Source: Cyanobacteria bacterium UBA11370 (GTDB lineage Bacteria; Cyanobacteriota; Cyanobacteriia; Cyanobacteriales; Coleofasciculaceae). From it: a stretch of 34,432 nt of DNA. The notes under the pieces are model-generated. The model saw nothing but the letters and a program-made list of their open reading frames with translations, did not search any database and was not told the DNA's origin. Location of the stretch: contig DNGI01000343.1 in assembly GCA_003486645.1 (NCBI GenBank), positions 1-34,432 of the forward strand, in the 5' to 3' direction. Each line of letters begins with the position of its first letter. Positions within the stretch are counted from its first letter, which is position 1. Below, piece after piece: positions 1-7,801 of the stretch. A program made the translations under genes and the position numbers.

Positions 1-1176
1 CGTTGGTGGTGGAACTATGCTCTCAACAAGTCAATTGAAACTTACAAAGAGACAGGAAAAAGCCTAGGACAATCAGCATTAAATGCTTTTCTTCCACAAC
101 TCAAAAAGACCGAAGAAACTCAATGGTTGTCAGAATGCTACAGCCAAGTTTTGCAAGCTGTTACTCTCAACTTGACAACAGCTTACAAAAACTTCTTCGC
201 CGGACGTGCGAGGTTTCCTCGATTCAAGTCAAAGCACGGGAAACAGTCTATCCAGTATCCTCAAAGCGTCAAAGTAATAGGCAATACTCTGAAGCTACCA
301 GGTAAGGTAGGAGTAGTAAAAGCCAAAATCCATAGAGCGATTGTTGGAACGATTAAGACCGTTACCGTAAGTCTTGAGCCATCAGGTAAGTACTTTGCGT
401 CTATTCTGACTGAAATTGATAGCGCAGCGTTAGCGACGTTAGGAGCGTCGGGCGATAATCCAGAGATTTCAACTGAGGGTAAAGTCATCGGAATTGACCT
501 AGGGCTAACTCATTTTGCTATTACCAGCGATGGGACTGGCAAGATATCAAAATATGACAATCCTAGGCATTTTGCTAAACATGAGAAAAACCTAAAACGG
601 AAACAGCAAAAGCTATCCAAAAAACAAAAAGGGAGTAAGTCAAGAAACAAATATAAAAAACTGGTAGCTAGAGTGTATGGACGTGCAAGCAATTCACGCC
701 AAGACTTTCTGCATAAGCTTTCACGAAAGATCGTCAACGAAAACCAAGTTGTCGTAGTAGAGAGTCTTCATGTCAAGGGCATGGTATGCAATCACAATCT
801 AGCTAAGGCAATATCTGATACTGGATGGGGAACTTTTACCAACTTTTTAGCCTACAAATTAGAGAAGAAAGGCGGTAAGTTGGTAGAGATTGATAGATGG
901 TTTCCCAGTTCCAAGCTTTGCTCTAGCTGTTATCATCAAGTCGATAAGTTGCCGCTTGATATCAGAGAATGGGTTTGTCCCAATTGCGGTACTCACCACG
1001 ACAGAGACGGCAATGCTGCAACAAATATTAGAGCAGAGGGTATCAGAATGCTACAGGTGGATGGAACGTCCATCTCTGCTAACGGAGGGGAAGTAAGATC
1101 AAAAGTTGGAAGCAAGTCCGTCTTGAGGCATTCCCCTATGATGTTAGAAGCCCACACTATAATCGCTTCGATTTAG
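1..1176 (+). CDS. tnpB: TnpB (IS200/IS605 OrfB-type) RNA-guided nuclease, 5' end outside window
   Basis: The frame is open from base 1 (reading RWWWNYALN, a typical TnpB N-terminal motif) to TAG at 1174-1176, so the real start lies upstream of the window; the TTG at 127 is internal. RuvC-like motifs are visible: IGIDLGLTHF with the first Asp near nt 495, VVVESLHVKGM with the Glu near nt 760, and HDRDGNAATN near nt 1000. A four-Cys zinc ribbon (CSSCYH and CPNCGTHH) lies between the last two, as in this family. TnpB proteins are guide-RNA-directed DNA nucleases of IS200/IS605 and IS607 elements. All catalytic positions are present and no frameshift is seen, so the protein may be active. No tnpA is visible because the upstream part is missing. 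Family call is secure; activity is inferred. Confidence 0.93.
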   Translation, partial: RWWWNYALNKSIETYKETGKSLGQSALNAFLPQLKKTEETQWLSECYSQVLQAVTLNLTTAYKNFFAGRARFPRFKSKHGKQSIQYPQSVKVIGNTLKLPGKVGVVKAKIHRAIVGTIKTVTVSLEPSGKYFASILTEIDSAALATLGASGDNPEISTEGKVIGIDLGLTHFAITSDGTGKISKYDNPRHFAKHEKNLKRKQQKLSKKQKGSKSRNKYKKLVARVYGRASNSRQDFLHKLSRKIVNENQVVVVESLHVKGMVCNHNLAKAISDTGWGTFTNFLAYKLEKKGGKLVEIDRWFPSSKLCSSCYHQVDKLPLDIREWVCPNCGTHHDRDGNAATNIRAEGIRMLQVDGTSISANGGEVRSKVGSKSVLRHSPMMLEAHTIIASI

Positions 1177-1190
1177 TGTGGGTAGTTCAC
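1050..1190 (+). ncRNA. Candidate omega-RNA (reRNA) at tnpB 3' end
   Basis: In IS200/IS605 elements the guide scaffold is transcribed from the 3' end of tnpB through the right end, with the guide taken from flanking DNA. The intact tnpB and right-end hairpin make such an RNA likely here. The guide would then be read from bases after ~1190, that is, from the start of the methyltransferase gene. The 5' boundary is a guess; only the hairpin is directly seen. Confidence 0.35.
1151..1190 (+). mobile_element. IS200/IS605-type right end hairpin
   Basis: A perfect 9-bp stem (CCCACACTA at 1151-1159 pairs with TAGTGTGGG at 1174-1182) with a 14-nt loop spans the tnpB stop codon and is followed by TAGTTCAC. 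Subterminal hairpins at the tnpB 3' end are the right-end signal recognised by Y1 transposases in this family. The element probably ends at or near 1190; the exact cleavage site is inferred. The left end lies outside the window. Confidence 0.75.
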
Positions 1191-1208
1191 GAATAAGTGC
1201 AGCAATTG

Positions 1209-2057
1209 ATGACTTCAACTCTTAAAAATAAAATTCAGCAGTTTTATGATGCGTCTTCGGGTCTATGGGAACAGATTTGGGGCGAACATATGCACCACGG
1301 TTACTATGGACCAACTGGCAAGGAGAAAAAAAACCGCCGTCAGGCGCAAATTGACTTAATTGAAGAACTCTTGAATTGGGCTGAGGTGAGACAAGCCTCG
1401 CACATTCTAGATGTTGGCTGTGGTATTGGTGGCAGTTCCCTTTACCTAGCACAAAAATTTGATGCCAATAGTATTGGTATTACACTAAGTCCGGTACAAG
1501 CGTCAAGAGGGACTGAACGCGCCCAAGATGCTGGCTTGGTTACCCAAGTTCAGTTCCGGGTTGCTGACGCAATGGAGATGCCATTTGCTGATAATAGTTT
1601 TGATTTAGTTTGGTCAATGGAAAGTGGCGAACATATGCCGGATAAGCAGAAGTTTTTAACAGAATGCTATCGGGTTCTTAAGCCAGGAGGAACGTTTTTG
1701 ATGGCAACCTGGTGTCATCGCCCGATCACAAAAGCGACGGGACAATTAACGGAAGATGAACTACACCATCTCGCCGAAATTTATCGCGTCTATTGTTTAC
1801 CTTATGTGATTTCATTACCTGATTATGAAGCGATCGCTCATCATTTATCCTTCCATAACATTCGCACTGCCGATTGGTCGGATGCGGTTGCACCGTTTTG
1901 GGATAGTGTGATTGATTCAGCCTTTGAACCTAAAGCGATTATCGGATTATTTGGAAGTAGTTGGGATACGATTCAAGCGGCATTATCTTTAGGATTAATG
2001 AGTCGAGGATATCGACGGGGTTTAATTCGTTTTGGGTTGCTTTCTGCTACTAAGTAG
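1209..2057 (+). CDS. SAM-dependent methyltransferase, gamma-tocopherol methyltransferase-like
   Basis: About 282 residues from ATG at 1209 (a GTG at 1197 would add four residues). It has a class I Rossmann methyltransferase core: motif I ILDVGCGIGGSS (SAM binding), then VADAMEMPF and FDLVWSMESGEHM, then LKPGGTFLMATW. The N-terminal IWGEHMHHGYY and the C-terminal GLMSRGYRRGLIRFG are typical of gamma-tocopherol O-methyltransferases, which convert gamma- to alpha-tocopherol with SAM in the last step of vitamin E synthesis. Related plastoquinone or sterol-type methyltransferases cannot be excluded. The IS right end finishes only about 18 bp upstream of the ATG, so the native promoter and ribosome binding site have probably been displaced. 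No good Shine-Dalgarno sequence is visible. Confidence 0.8.
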   Translation: MTSTLKNKIQQFYDASSGLWEQIWGEHMHHGYYGPTGKEKKNRRQAQIDLIEELLNWAEVRQASHILDVGCGIGGSSLYLAQKFDANSIGITLSPVQASRGTERAQDAGLVTQVQFRVADAMEMPFADNSFDLVWSMESGEHMPDKQKFLTECYRVLKPGGTFLMATWCHRPITKATGQLTEDELHHLAEIYRVYCLPYVISLPDYEAIAHHLSFHNIRTADWSDAVAPFWDSVIDSAFEPKAIIGLFGSSWDTIQAALSLGLMSRGYRRGLIRFGLLSATK

Positions 2058-2096
2058 ATCCCTTGCCCTATTATCGCCAATCCATACTGCCCTTTC

Positions 2097-4139
2097 TCAA
2101 GTAATCGGAACAATACGAGCTTTAACTTGAACTTTATTTAAAGTACGGACTAAGCGTTGAGCTTGATGTTTATATAACGGCGATCGCAATAGTCCCGGTA
2201 AATTGTGCATTAATGCTCTAGCCGTACTGAGGTTACAGCCAGAAATCCGAGCGATCGCATTTGCTCCTTCAAAAATTGCATCTTGAGTGAGGGCTTTTTC
2301 AACGACGACTCGCCACCGTTTTGGAATAATACTGGATAGTCCTTCTTCAATTCGTCGCAAACCCTTACTTGTAGCTAAAACGACCATGCGATCGCCAACA
2401 CTCAGATAGATATCACCAGAAGGCATTACTTGGGAAAGTTCCTTTTGTTTCTGATATAAAATTGGCACGACTCCATAGCCATAAGCCACGTCTGCTAATA
2501 ACAAATCGTGGAGGGTATCATCGGTTTCAATTGTGTATTCTGTTACTAAAATTGTCTGATTATTCAAACGAAATAAACTATTGATATTTTCACCAAATGC
2601 TGCTCCTGCAAACGCTTCGGCGGCTAAAGCATACGCACATAAAACTTGAGCATTGGGTAATAACTGGGCTAATTTGTTACTCAATCCTTCTTCAAAGGTG
2701 CGGATCACTAGGGTACCATTGGGATTAGCAGCATGAGCCATCAAACCCACTTCCAAATTCACCATTTCATCATCGGTCGCAACAACAACGCTTTTAGCGG
2801 TAGCCAGATTAGCGGCTTTCAATGCTTTAGTATATTCATCACTAATTATGGGTAATTCTGGTAAAATAGTTGGGTCAAGCTCTGTGGAAGTAATCCCGAC
2901 TACGGGTTGTTTAAATTCTTGCAATCGAGCCGCTACTTGTTGACCTACTCGGTCTAATCCAATTAATACGATATGCTCGTGTTGGGGTACAGGCGGACGA
3001 CGCTTTAAAAGTTCAAATTTTGCTGTTAATAGCGCCTCGGTTAGCAACGCATATAACACCCCGACAAATGCCGTACCTGCTAGGGTAAGTCCCAGACTGA
3101 ATAGTTGCAACCACCCTGGTAAAGGTGTGGTTAGTGGTAACTGCCCGAATAAATCTCCGTAGCCTCCCAGTAACAGAATTGCTGTTGCAAAAAAGGCATC
3201 TTGTAGAGTGAGATTAGGATAATACCAATGAAATAGAAATGTGCCACATAATAACAGAATTAGCACCGTGATAGCGCAGATAAACGCGACGTGTCGAACT
3301 TGATGTTCATAGTTAGACTGCCAAAAAGCAGTAAATTTTTGCTTGAGATTTAATGAACCGATAGTTTGTATAATTTCTTGATAAAATTGTCGCCAATTTA
3401 CTTTAATATTTCTAGTAACTTGTTTAGTCCGATAACTTAATTGTTGCGTCACCTCAATGTAAATTAGAGTATCTCCCCCCTGCAAGCGAGCGTCAGGTTC
3501 CCATTGATAAAACCCGACAGGTGCTTGAGTTGATTTGGAGGCATGACTGAGAATTTGACGGATTGAACTGTTGAGTTCATACACTAAGCGTCCGCAAAAT
3601 CCATCTCCTAGTTTTACGTGATGTTTGATTACCCGCATTTGCTGTCCTTCTAAATTAAAAAACCCTAATGTTTCAGTTCCTAATGCAGCTAAAGCAAAGG
3701 CAGTAACGGGTAGTTCCGTGGGTTCAAAGGAAACAAAATTTCCCAGATGTTCACGCAAGAGTTCATTGAGATTTTCTTTAGCAGAACGGATTACTAATCG
3801 GGTTTGAGGATTCAATAACCGTGCAGCAAAAGCCGTTTCAACATTCACGCGATCGCTGCTGGTGACTAAAAGCACAGCCCGACATTGCCGAATTTTAGCT
3901 TGTTCTAAAAGACTTTCTTGGCGACAATCTCCAATGATTAATTCATCTAACAACGTGAGTAAATTGGGAATTTCCCACTGTCTGGGTGGAATTTCTTCAA
4001 TGGCAATAATACTAACTCCAAACTCCTTAAGAGCAACAACACATTGTTGACCTAAACTCCCCAATCCACAAACTAAAAATTGATTGAGTTTTACTGGGGA
4101 ATTATTCGGCGGCTGGGAGAACTTGGGAGGCTTTTGCAT
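2097..4139 (-). CDS. Ion-channel protein with two RCK/TrkA-N domains flanking a two-TM pore
   Basis: 680 residues. An N-terminal Rossmann RCK/TrkA-N domain begins at ~21 (FLVCGLGSLGQQ). A transmembrane helix lies at ~283-303, then a pore loop with the filter-like GGYGD at ~325-329, then a second helix at ~345-370. A second RCK domain begins at ~388 (HIVLIGLDRVGQQ) and extends through the C-terminal half. This is the plan of prokaryotic 2-TM potassium channels gated by RCK domains, but here one RCK precedes the pore and one follows it. The TVGYGD consensus is replaced by LGGYGD, so K+ selectivity is likely but not certain. It acts at the inner or thylakoid membrane. It converges with the methyltransferase gene, 39 bp apart. 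Confidence 0.82.
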   Translation of the reverse strand: MQKPPKFSQPPNNSPVKLNQFLVCGLGSLGQQCVVALKEFGVSIIAIEEIPPRQWEIPNLLTLLDELIIGDCRQESLLEQAKIRQCRAVLLVTSSDRVNVETAFAARLLNPQTRLVIRSAKENLNELLREHLGNFVSFEPTELPVTAFALAALGTETLGFFNLEGQQMRVIKHHVKLGDGFCGRLVYELNSSIRQILSHASKSTQAPVGFYQWEPDARLQGGDTLIYIEVTQQLSYRTKQVTRNIKVNWRQFYQEIIQTIGSLNLKQKFTAFWQSNYEHQVRHVAFICAITVLILLLCGTFLFHWYYPNLTLQDAFFATAILLLGGYGDLFGQLPLTTPLPGWLQLFSLGLTLAGTAFVGVLYALLTEALLTAKFELLKRRPPVPQHEHIVLIGLDRVGQQVAARLQEFKQPVVGITSTELDPTILPELPIISDEYTKALKAANLATAKSVVVATDDEMVNLEVGLMAHAANPNGTLVIRTFEEGLSNKLAQLLPNAQVLCAYALAAEAFAGAAFGENINSLFRLNNQTILVTEYTIETDDTLHDLLLADVAYGYGVVPILYQKQKELSQVMPSGDIYLSVGDRMVVLATSKGLRRIEEGLSSIIPKRWRVVVEKALTQDAIFEGANAIARISGCNLSTARALMHNLPGLLRSPLYKHQAQRLVRTLNKVQVKARIVPIT

Positions 4140-4230
4140 CTTGGCTGGATTTTGTCAAGAAAACTAGCCTGATTATAGGGGAGTTTCTGATTAAATTGTT
4201 TGGTAAGCTGTTCAGCATTCAAAGTTGCTA

Positions 4231-4401
4231 TTAAGATTTGCAGAAAGGGTTCGATCTTTTAATCGGAAACGGCGTATCATCCAGTCTTTCATCGATCGCC
4301 TCTCCATAAGCGACAACAGCTTGCACTTCACTGTTACTAATCCGGCGCAGAAACATCTGCTGGATAGCATGGCTAGAAAAAACTAGGTTCTTACAGTCCA
4401 C
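4231..4401 (-). pseudogene. DUF4258 gene fragment (C-terminally truncated)
   Basis: From GTG at 4401 the minus strand reads about 56 residues including LVFSSHAIQQMF, RRISNSEVQAVV and GEAIDERLDDTPFP. This matches the N-terminal two thirds of DUF4258 proteins, small cyanobacterial proteins often paired with a zinc-finger antitoxin-like partner. The usual ending (a region like LLLGFVNGRPLHVV) is absent; the frame runs into KRSNPFCKS and stops at 4231. No partner gene follows. It is therefore called a truncated relic, although a short functional protein is possible. The rest of the 318-bp gap between the channel gene and uvrA shows nothing recognisable. Confidence 0.5.
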
Positions 4402-4457
4402 AATTTATTCTTTTTTCCCTTTGGTATTTTCATCACGCTGCTGTAGCTTTCAGCCAA

Positions 4458-7400
4458 CTAGGATGTAGCATTTATTGCTTTTGCTGGATGCTGCCTTAAA
4501 ACCTCTTTCAAATACATCCCCGTATAAGACCTATCATTTTCCGCCACTACTTCCGGTGTCCCAATGGCAATAACTTCTCCCCCTTTATCCCCACCTTCTG
4601 GCCCTAAATCAATCACCCAATCCGCACAGCGAATCACATCTAAATTATGTTCAATTACCAAAATTGAATTCCCCTTATCCACCAACCGCTGCAATACATT
4701 TAATAAATGATGCACATCATAAAACGATAAGCCCGTTGTCGGTTCATCAATTAAATAAAGCGTCTTTCCTGTCGCCCGTCGGGATAATTCTGTCGCTAAC
4801 TTTACCCGCTGCGCTTCCCCACCGGATAAGGTTGGTGCAGGTTGTCCTAAATGAATGTAACCCAAGCCAACATCAATTAAAGTTTGCAATCTACTTGCCG
4901 CCCGTGGGATATTCTTAAATACTTCCAATGCTTCCTCAACCGTCATATTTAAAACATCGGCAATTGAATGTCCCTTATATTTCACTTGTAACGTTTCCCG
5001 GTTATATCGCGCCCCTTTACAAACCTCACATTCGACATAAACATCCGGCAGAAAATTCATCTCAATTACATTAACTCCCTGCCCACCACACGCTTCACAC
5101 CGTCCACCTTTGACATTAAATGAAAATTGTCCCGCCTTATATCCTCTGGCTTTCGCTTCTATTGTTTGAGTAAATATCTCCCGAATCCCATCAAAGATTC
5201 CGGTATAAGTTGCCGGATTAGAACGAGGAGTTCTACCAATGGGAGATTGGTCAATCACAATGGCTTTATCAATCGCTTCTAATCCTTTCACTTTACCTAA
5301 TTCTTTAGGAAAGGGAACTTTACGAGTGAGGTGATGTTGCAGGGCTGGATATAAAAGTTCATTCACTAACGTTGATTTGCCAGAACCCGAAACTCCAGTA
5401 ATGCAAACCAACTTACCCAAGGGAATGTCTACATCAATATGTTTAAGATTATTCCGATGAGCATTTTTAATTAGGAGCGATCGCCCATTTCCAACTCGTC
5501 GTTCTCCAGGCGTTTCAATCACCCGTCGTCCCGATAAATATGCCCCCGTGAGCGAGTTATCGGTTTTTAAGATAGTTTCTAAATCCCCTTGGGCGACAAT
5601 TTTCCCACCGTGAATTCCTGCTTTTGGCCCAATATCAATAATATGATCTGCTGCATGAATAGTTTCTTCATCATGCTCAACCACAATTAACGTATTTCCC
5701 AAATCTCGCAATTTCTTCAATGTGGCAAGTAACCGCCCATTATCCCGTTGGTGCAAGCCAATACTCGGTTCATCTAAAACATACAAAACACCCGTCAAAC
5801 CCGACCCAATTTGGGTAGCTAATCGGATGCGTTGCGCTTCGCCACCCGAAAGAGTCATCGCTGCACGATCTAACGTTAGATAATCTAACCCCACATCTAA
5901 TAAAAATTGCAACCGGGCTTTTATTTCTTTCAGGGCTAAGTCACCAATTTGGGCTTGTCGAGATGAAAGTTGCAATTCGTCTATCCGTTCTCGACATTCC
6001 CGAATCGAAACCTCCATTAAATCGGTCATTCGATATTGTCCCAACCGCACAGAAAGGGCTTCTGGTTTTAACCGCTTTCCTTTACAAACTTCACAGGGCT
6101 GATCAATTAAATAGGGTTCTAATTTCTGTTTATATAAATCTGAACTGCTTTCATCATATTGCCGTTGGAGAATCGGAATCACACCTCGGTAATGCCGATA
6201 TTCATTCCGTTCATCCAGCCAAATGTTTTTATCTGTACCGTAGAGAATGGCTTGTTGTTGTTCAGCGGTTAATTTGTTCCAGATGGTCTGAATTTCAAAC
6301 CCATAAACTTGTCCCAGTCCATACAGTAAGGATAAGTAATAGGAATTGTCTTTATCTGCCCAAGGCGCGATCGCACTATACAACGGTTGAGTTGGGTCAG
6401 GTACGACTAATTCTGGGGAAAATGTCCGCAAAGTTCCTAAACCGTGACAATTTGGACAAGCACCGTAGGGAGAGTTAAAGGAAAATAGTCTGGGGGATAA
6501 TTCCTCCATGACTGCGCCATGTTCTGGACAAGCAAAGTTTTCTGAAAAGATTAGAGTGGCAACGGTGGCAGCGGTGGCAGCGGATTGGGTAACGGATGTA
6601 GCGGATGGGGCAGCGGATGGGGCAGCGGATGGGGTAGCGGATGGGGCAGCGGATTGGGTAACGGATGTAGCGGATGATTGATTGCTGGTTTGTCCTCTCT
6701 GAGATAATTCTGTAGCCGATATGTTATCCGTTACATCCGCTACAGAATCCGTTGCCAGGGTGATTATGGCAATTCCTCCGGAACGACGTAGGCAAGTGGC
6801 TAAGGAATCTGTTAGACGTTCCTGGATATCGGGCTTTTTGATTAAGCGGTCAACTACTACTTCTATATTATGGGTATAGTTTTTATCCAACTCAATGGAA
6901 TCTGAGAGTTCTAAAACCTCGCCATCGACTCTCACTCTGACAAATCCTTCGGCGGCTAAACTGGAGAGTAGCTTCTTGTGAGTGCCTTTTTTACCCCGCA
7001 CTACCGGGGCGAGGATATGGAACTTGGTGCGATCCGGGAGTTCGAGAATGCGATCGCACATTTCATCGATAGTTTGGGGGATAATGGAGCGGTCGCAAAT
7101 CGGACAGTGGGGTTCGCCTGCCCGTCCAAATAATAATCGCAGGTAATCGTAAATTTCAGTAACGGTACCCACGGTGGAACGGGGGTTATTGGAGGTGGAT
7201 TTTTGGTCGATGGAAATAGCGGGACTTAACCCTTCAATCGCATCCACATCGGGTTTATTGAGTTGTCCGAGGAATTGACGGGCGTAGGCGCTGAGGGATT
7301 CGACGTAGCGGCGCTGTCCTTCGGCGAAGATGGTATCGAAGGCGAGGGAGGATTTACCGGAACCGGAGACACCTGTGAAAACGATTAAGCGATCGCGCGG

Positions 7401-7511
7401 GAGTTCCAGGTCGATGTTTTTCAGGTTATGCTGTCTAGCGCCCCGAATGCGGATGGTGTTTTGGGTGTTGGGGGAAGGTGGGCGATCGGGTATCTCGGTA
7501 GGATCAGACAT
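4458..7511 (-). CDS. uvrA: UvrA, excinuclease ABC subunit A
   Basis: 1017 residues; UvrA proteins are usually about 940. It recognises DNA lesions with UvrB in nucleotide excision repair. Seen: first Walker [10 protein letters not shown] (~47-55), zinc module starting CPICD (~136), first ABC signature [12 protein letters not shown], second Walker [11 protein letters not shown], second zinc module with CEACGGQG and CEVCKGAR, second signature [12 protein letters not shown] and Walker [13 protein letters not shown]. All ATPase motifs are intact. The extra length is a low-complexity Ala/Ser/Thr/Pro stretch at ~253-318, inserted just before [11 protein letters not shown]. The ATG at 7511 is supported by a second copy of the 5' end at 12804, which conserves the same start. 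Confidence 0.97.
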   Translation of the reverse strand: MSDPTEIPDRPPSPNTQNTIRIRGARQHNLKNIDLELPRDRLIVFTGVSGSGKSSLAFDTIFAEGQRRYVESLSAYARQFLGQLNKPDVDAIEGLSPAISIDQKSTSNNPRSTVGTVTEIYDYLRLLFGRAGEPHCPICDRSIIPQTIDEMCDRILELPDRTKFHILAPVVRGKKGTHKKLLSSLAAEGFVRVRVDGEVLELSDSIELDKNYTHNIEVVVDRLIKKPDIQERLTDSLATCLRRSGGIAIITLATDSVADVTDNISATELSQRGQTSNQSSATSVTQSAAPSATPSAAPSAAPSATSVTQSAATAATVATLIFSENFACPEHGAVMEELSPRLFSFNSPYGACPNCHGLGTLRTFSPELVVPDPTQPLYSAIAPWADKDNSYYLSLLYGLGQVYGFEIQTIWNKLTAEQQQAILYGTDKNIWLDERNEYRHYRGVIPILQRQYDESSSDLYKQKLEPYLIDQPCEVCKGKRLKPEALSVRLGQYRMTDLMEVSIRECRERIDELQLSSRQAQIGDLALKEIKARLQFLLDVGLDYLTLDRAAMTLSGGEAQRIRLATQIGSGLTGVLYVLDEPSIGLHQRDNGRLLATLKKLRDLGNTLIVVEHDEETIHAADHIIDIGPKAGIHGGKIVAQGDLETILKTDNSLTGAYLSGRRVIETPGERRVGNGRSLLIKNAHRNNLKHIDVDIPLGKLVCITGVSGSGKSTLVNELLYPALQHHLTRKVPFPKELGKVKGLEAIDKAIVIDQSPIGRTPRSNPATYTGIFDGIREIFTQTIEAKARGYKAGQFSFNVKGGRCEACGGQGVNVIEMNFLPDVYVECEVCKGARYNRETLQVKYKGHSIADVLNMTVEEALEVFKNIPRAASRLQTLIDVGLGYIHLGQPAPTLSGGEAQRVKLATELSRRATGKTLYLIDEPTTGLSFYDVHHLLNVLQRLVDKGNSILVIEHNLDVIRCADWVIDLGPEGGDKGGEVIAIGTPEVVAENDRSYTGMYLKEVLRQHPAKAINATS
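6560..6677 (-). repeat. In-frame tandem repeat array inside uvrA
   Basis: Degenerate 12-bp units of the type GGATGGGGCAGC repeat several times. A longer block beginning AGCGGATTGGGTAACGGATG occurs twice (6579-6607 and 6648-6676), 69 bp apart. All units are multiples of three, so the uvrA frame is kept; they encode Ser-Ala-Ala-Pro and Ser-Val-Thr-Gln type repeats. Confidence 0.85.
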
Positions 7512-7556
7512 GAGGGCAGCACGTAATAGTCCTTAATGATCTTAGCGCTGCCTCTT
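7369..7556 (-). repeat. uvrA 5' end plus leader, resident copy of a duplicated segment
   Basis: This stretch (first ~48 uvrA codons and ~45 bp upstream) is repeated in the same orientation at 12662-12853 with few substitutions and a 3-bp insertion difference just upstream of the ATG. It ends in the 19-mer GATCTTAGCGCTGCCTCTT (7538-7556). Confidence 0.88.
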
Positions 7557-7581
7557 CAACAGGTTGTTAGGCTGCGGTTAT

Positions 7582-7766
7582 AGATATCCGAGCGATCAGA
7601 ATTAGGGAAAGATATGGACAGGGAAACTCTCAGTTTAAGAACGAATCCAAAATTTATCAAAATTATTGAAAAATCGCTGAAAAGTCAAAAACAAGAAGGC
7701 AGAACCTTCTTAGAAGATATCCATTCAGTGGATAATTTTGCGGACACCAAAATTTTTATGGAGTAG
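7582..7766 (+). pseudogene. Internally deleted toxin-antitoxin remnant (toxin 3' piece joined to antitoxin 3' half)
   Basis: Bases 7583-7597 match the 3' part of the toxin gene at 11315-11329 exactly (GATATCCGAGCGATC). From ~7611 the sequence instead matches the second half of the downstream antitoxin (from 11497). The intervening ~170 bp is missing. An open frame from ATG 7614 to TAG 7766 (50 residues) keeps the antitoxin ending (SLKSQKQEGRTFLEDI) before diverging. It is best read as a decayed paralogue of the 11066-11628 TA pair. A short antitoxin-like peptide could still be made. Confidence 0.7.
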
Positions 7767-7801
7767 AACAGATGTAGAAAGTTCATCCCGGAGCAAATCC
7801 T

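Noticed and set aside
430..465. GC-rich segment in tnpB with a CGACG/CGTCG stem, considered a repeat insertion
   Set aside because: It is short, in frame and in a variable loop of the protein; there is not enough evidence to call an insertion.
127..1176. TTG at 127 as the true tnpB start
   Set aside because: The frame is open back to base 1 and encodes conserved TnpB N-terminal sequence, so the gene simply continues beyond the window edge.
5963..6478. 171-codon open frame on the plus strand inside uvrA
   Set aside because: It is antisense to conserved UvrA coding sequence and has no recognisable domain; a by-product of codon usage.
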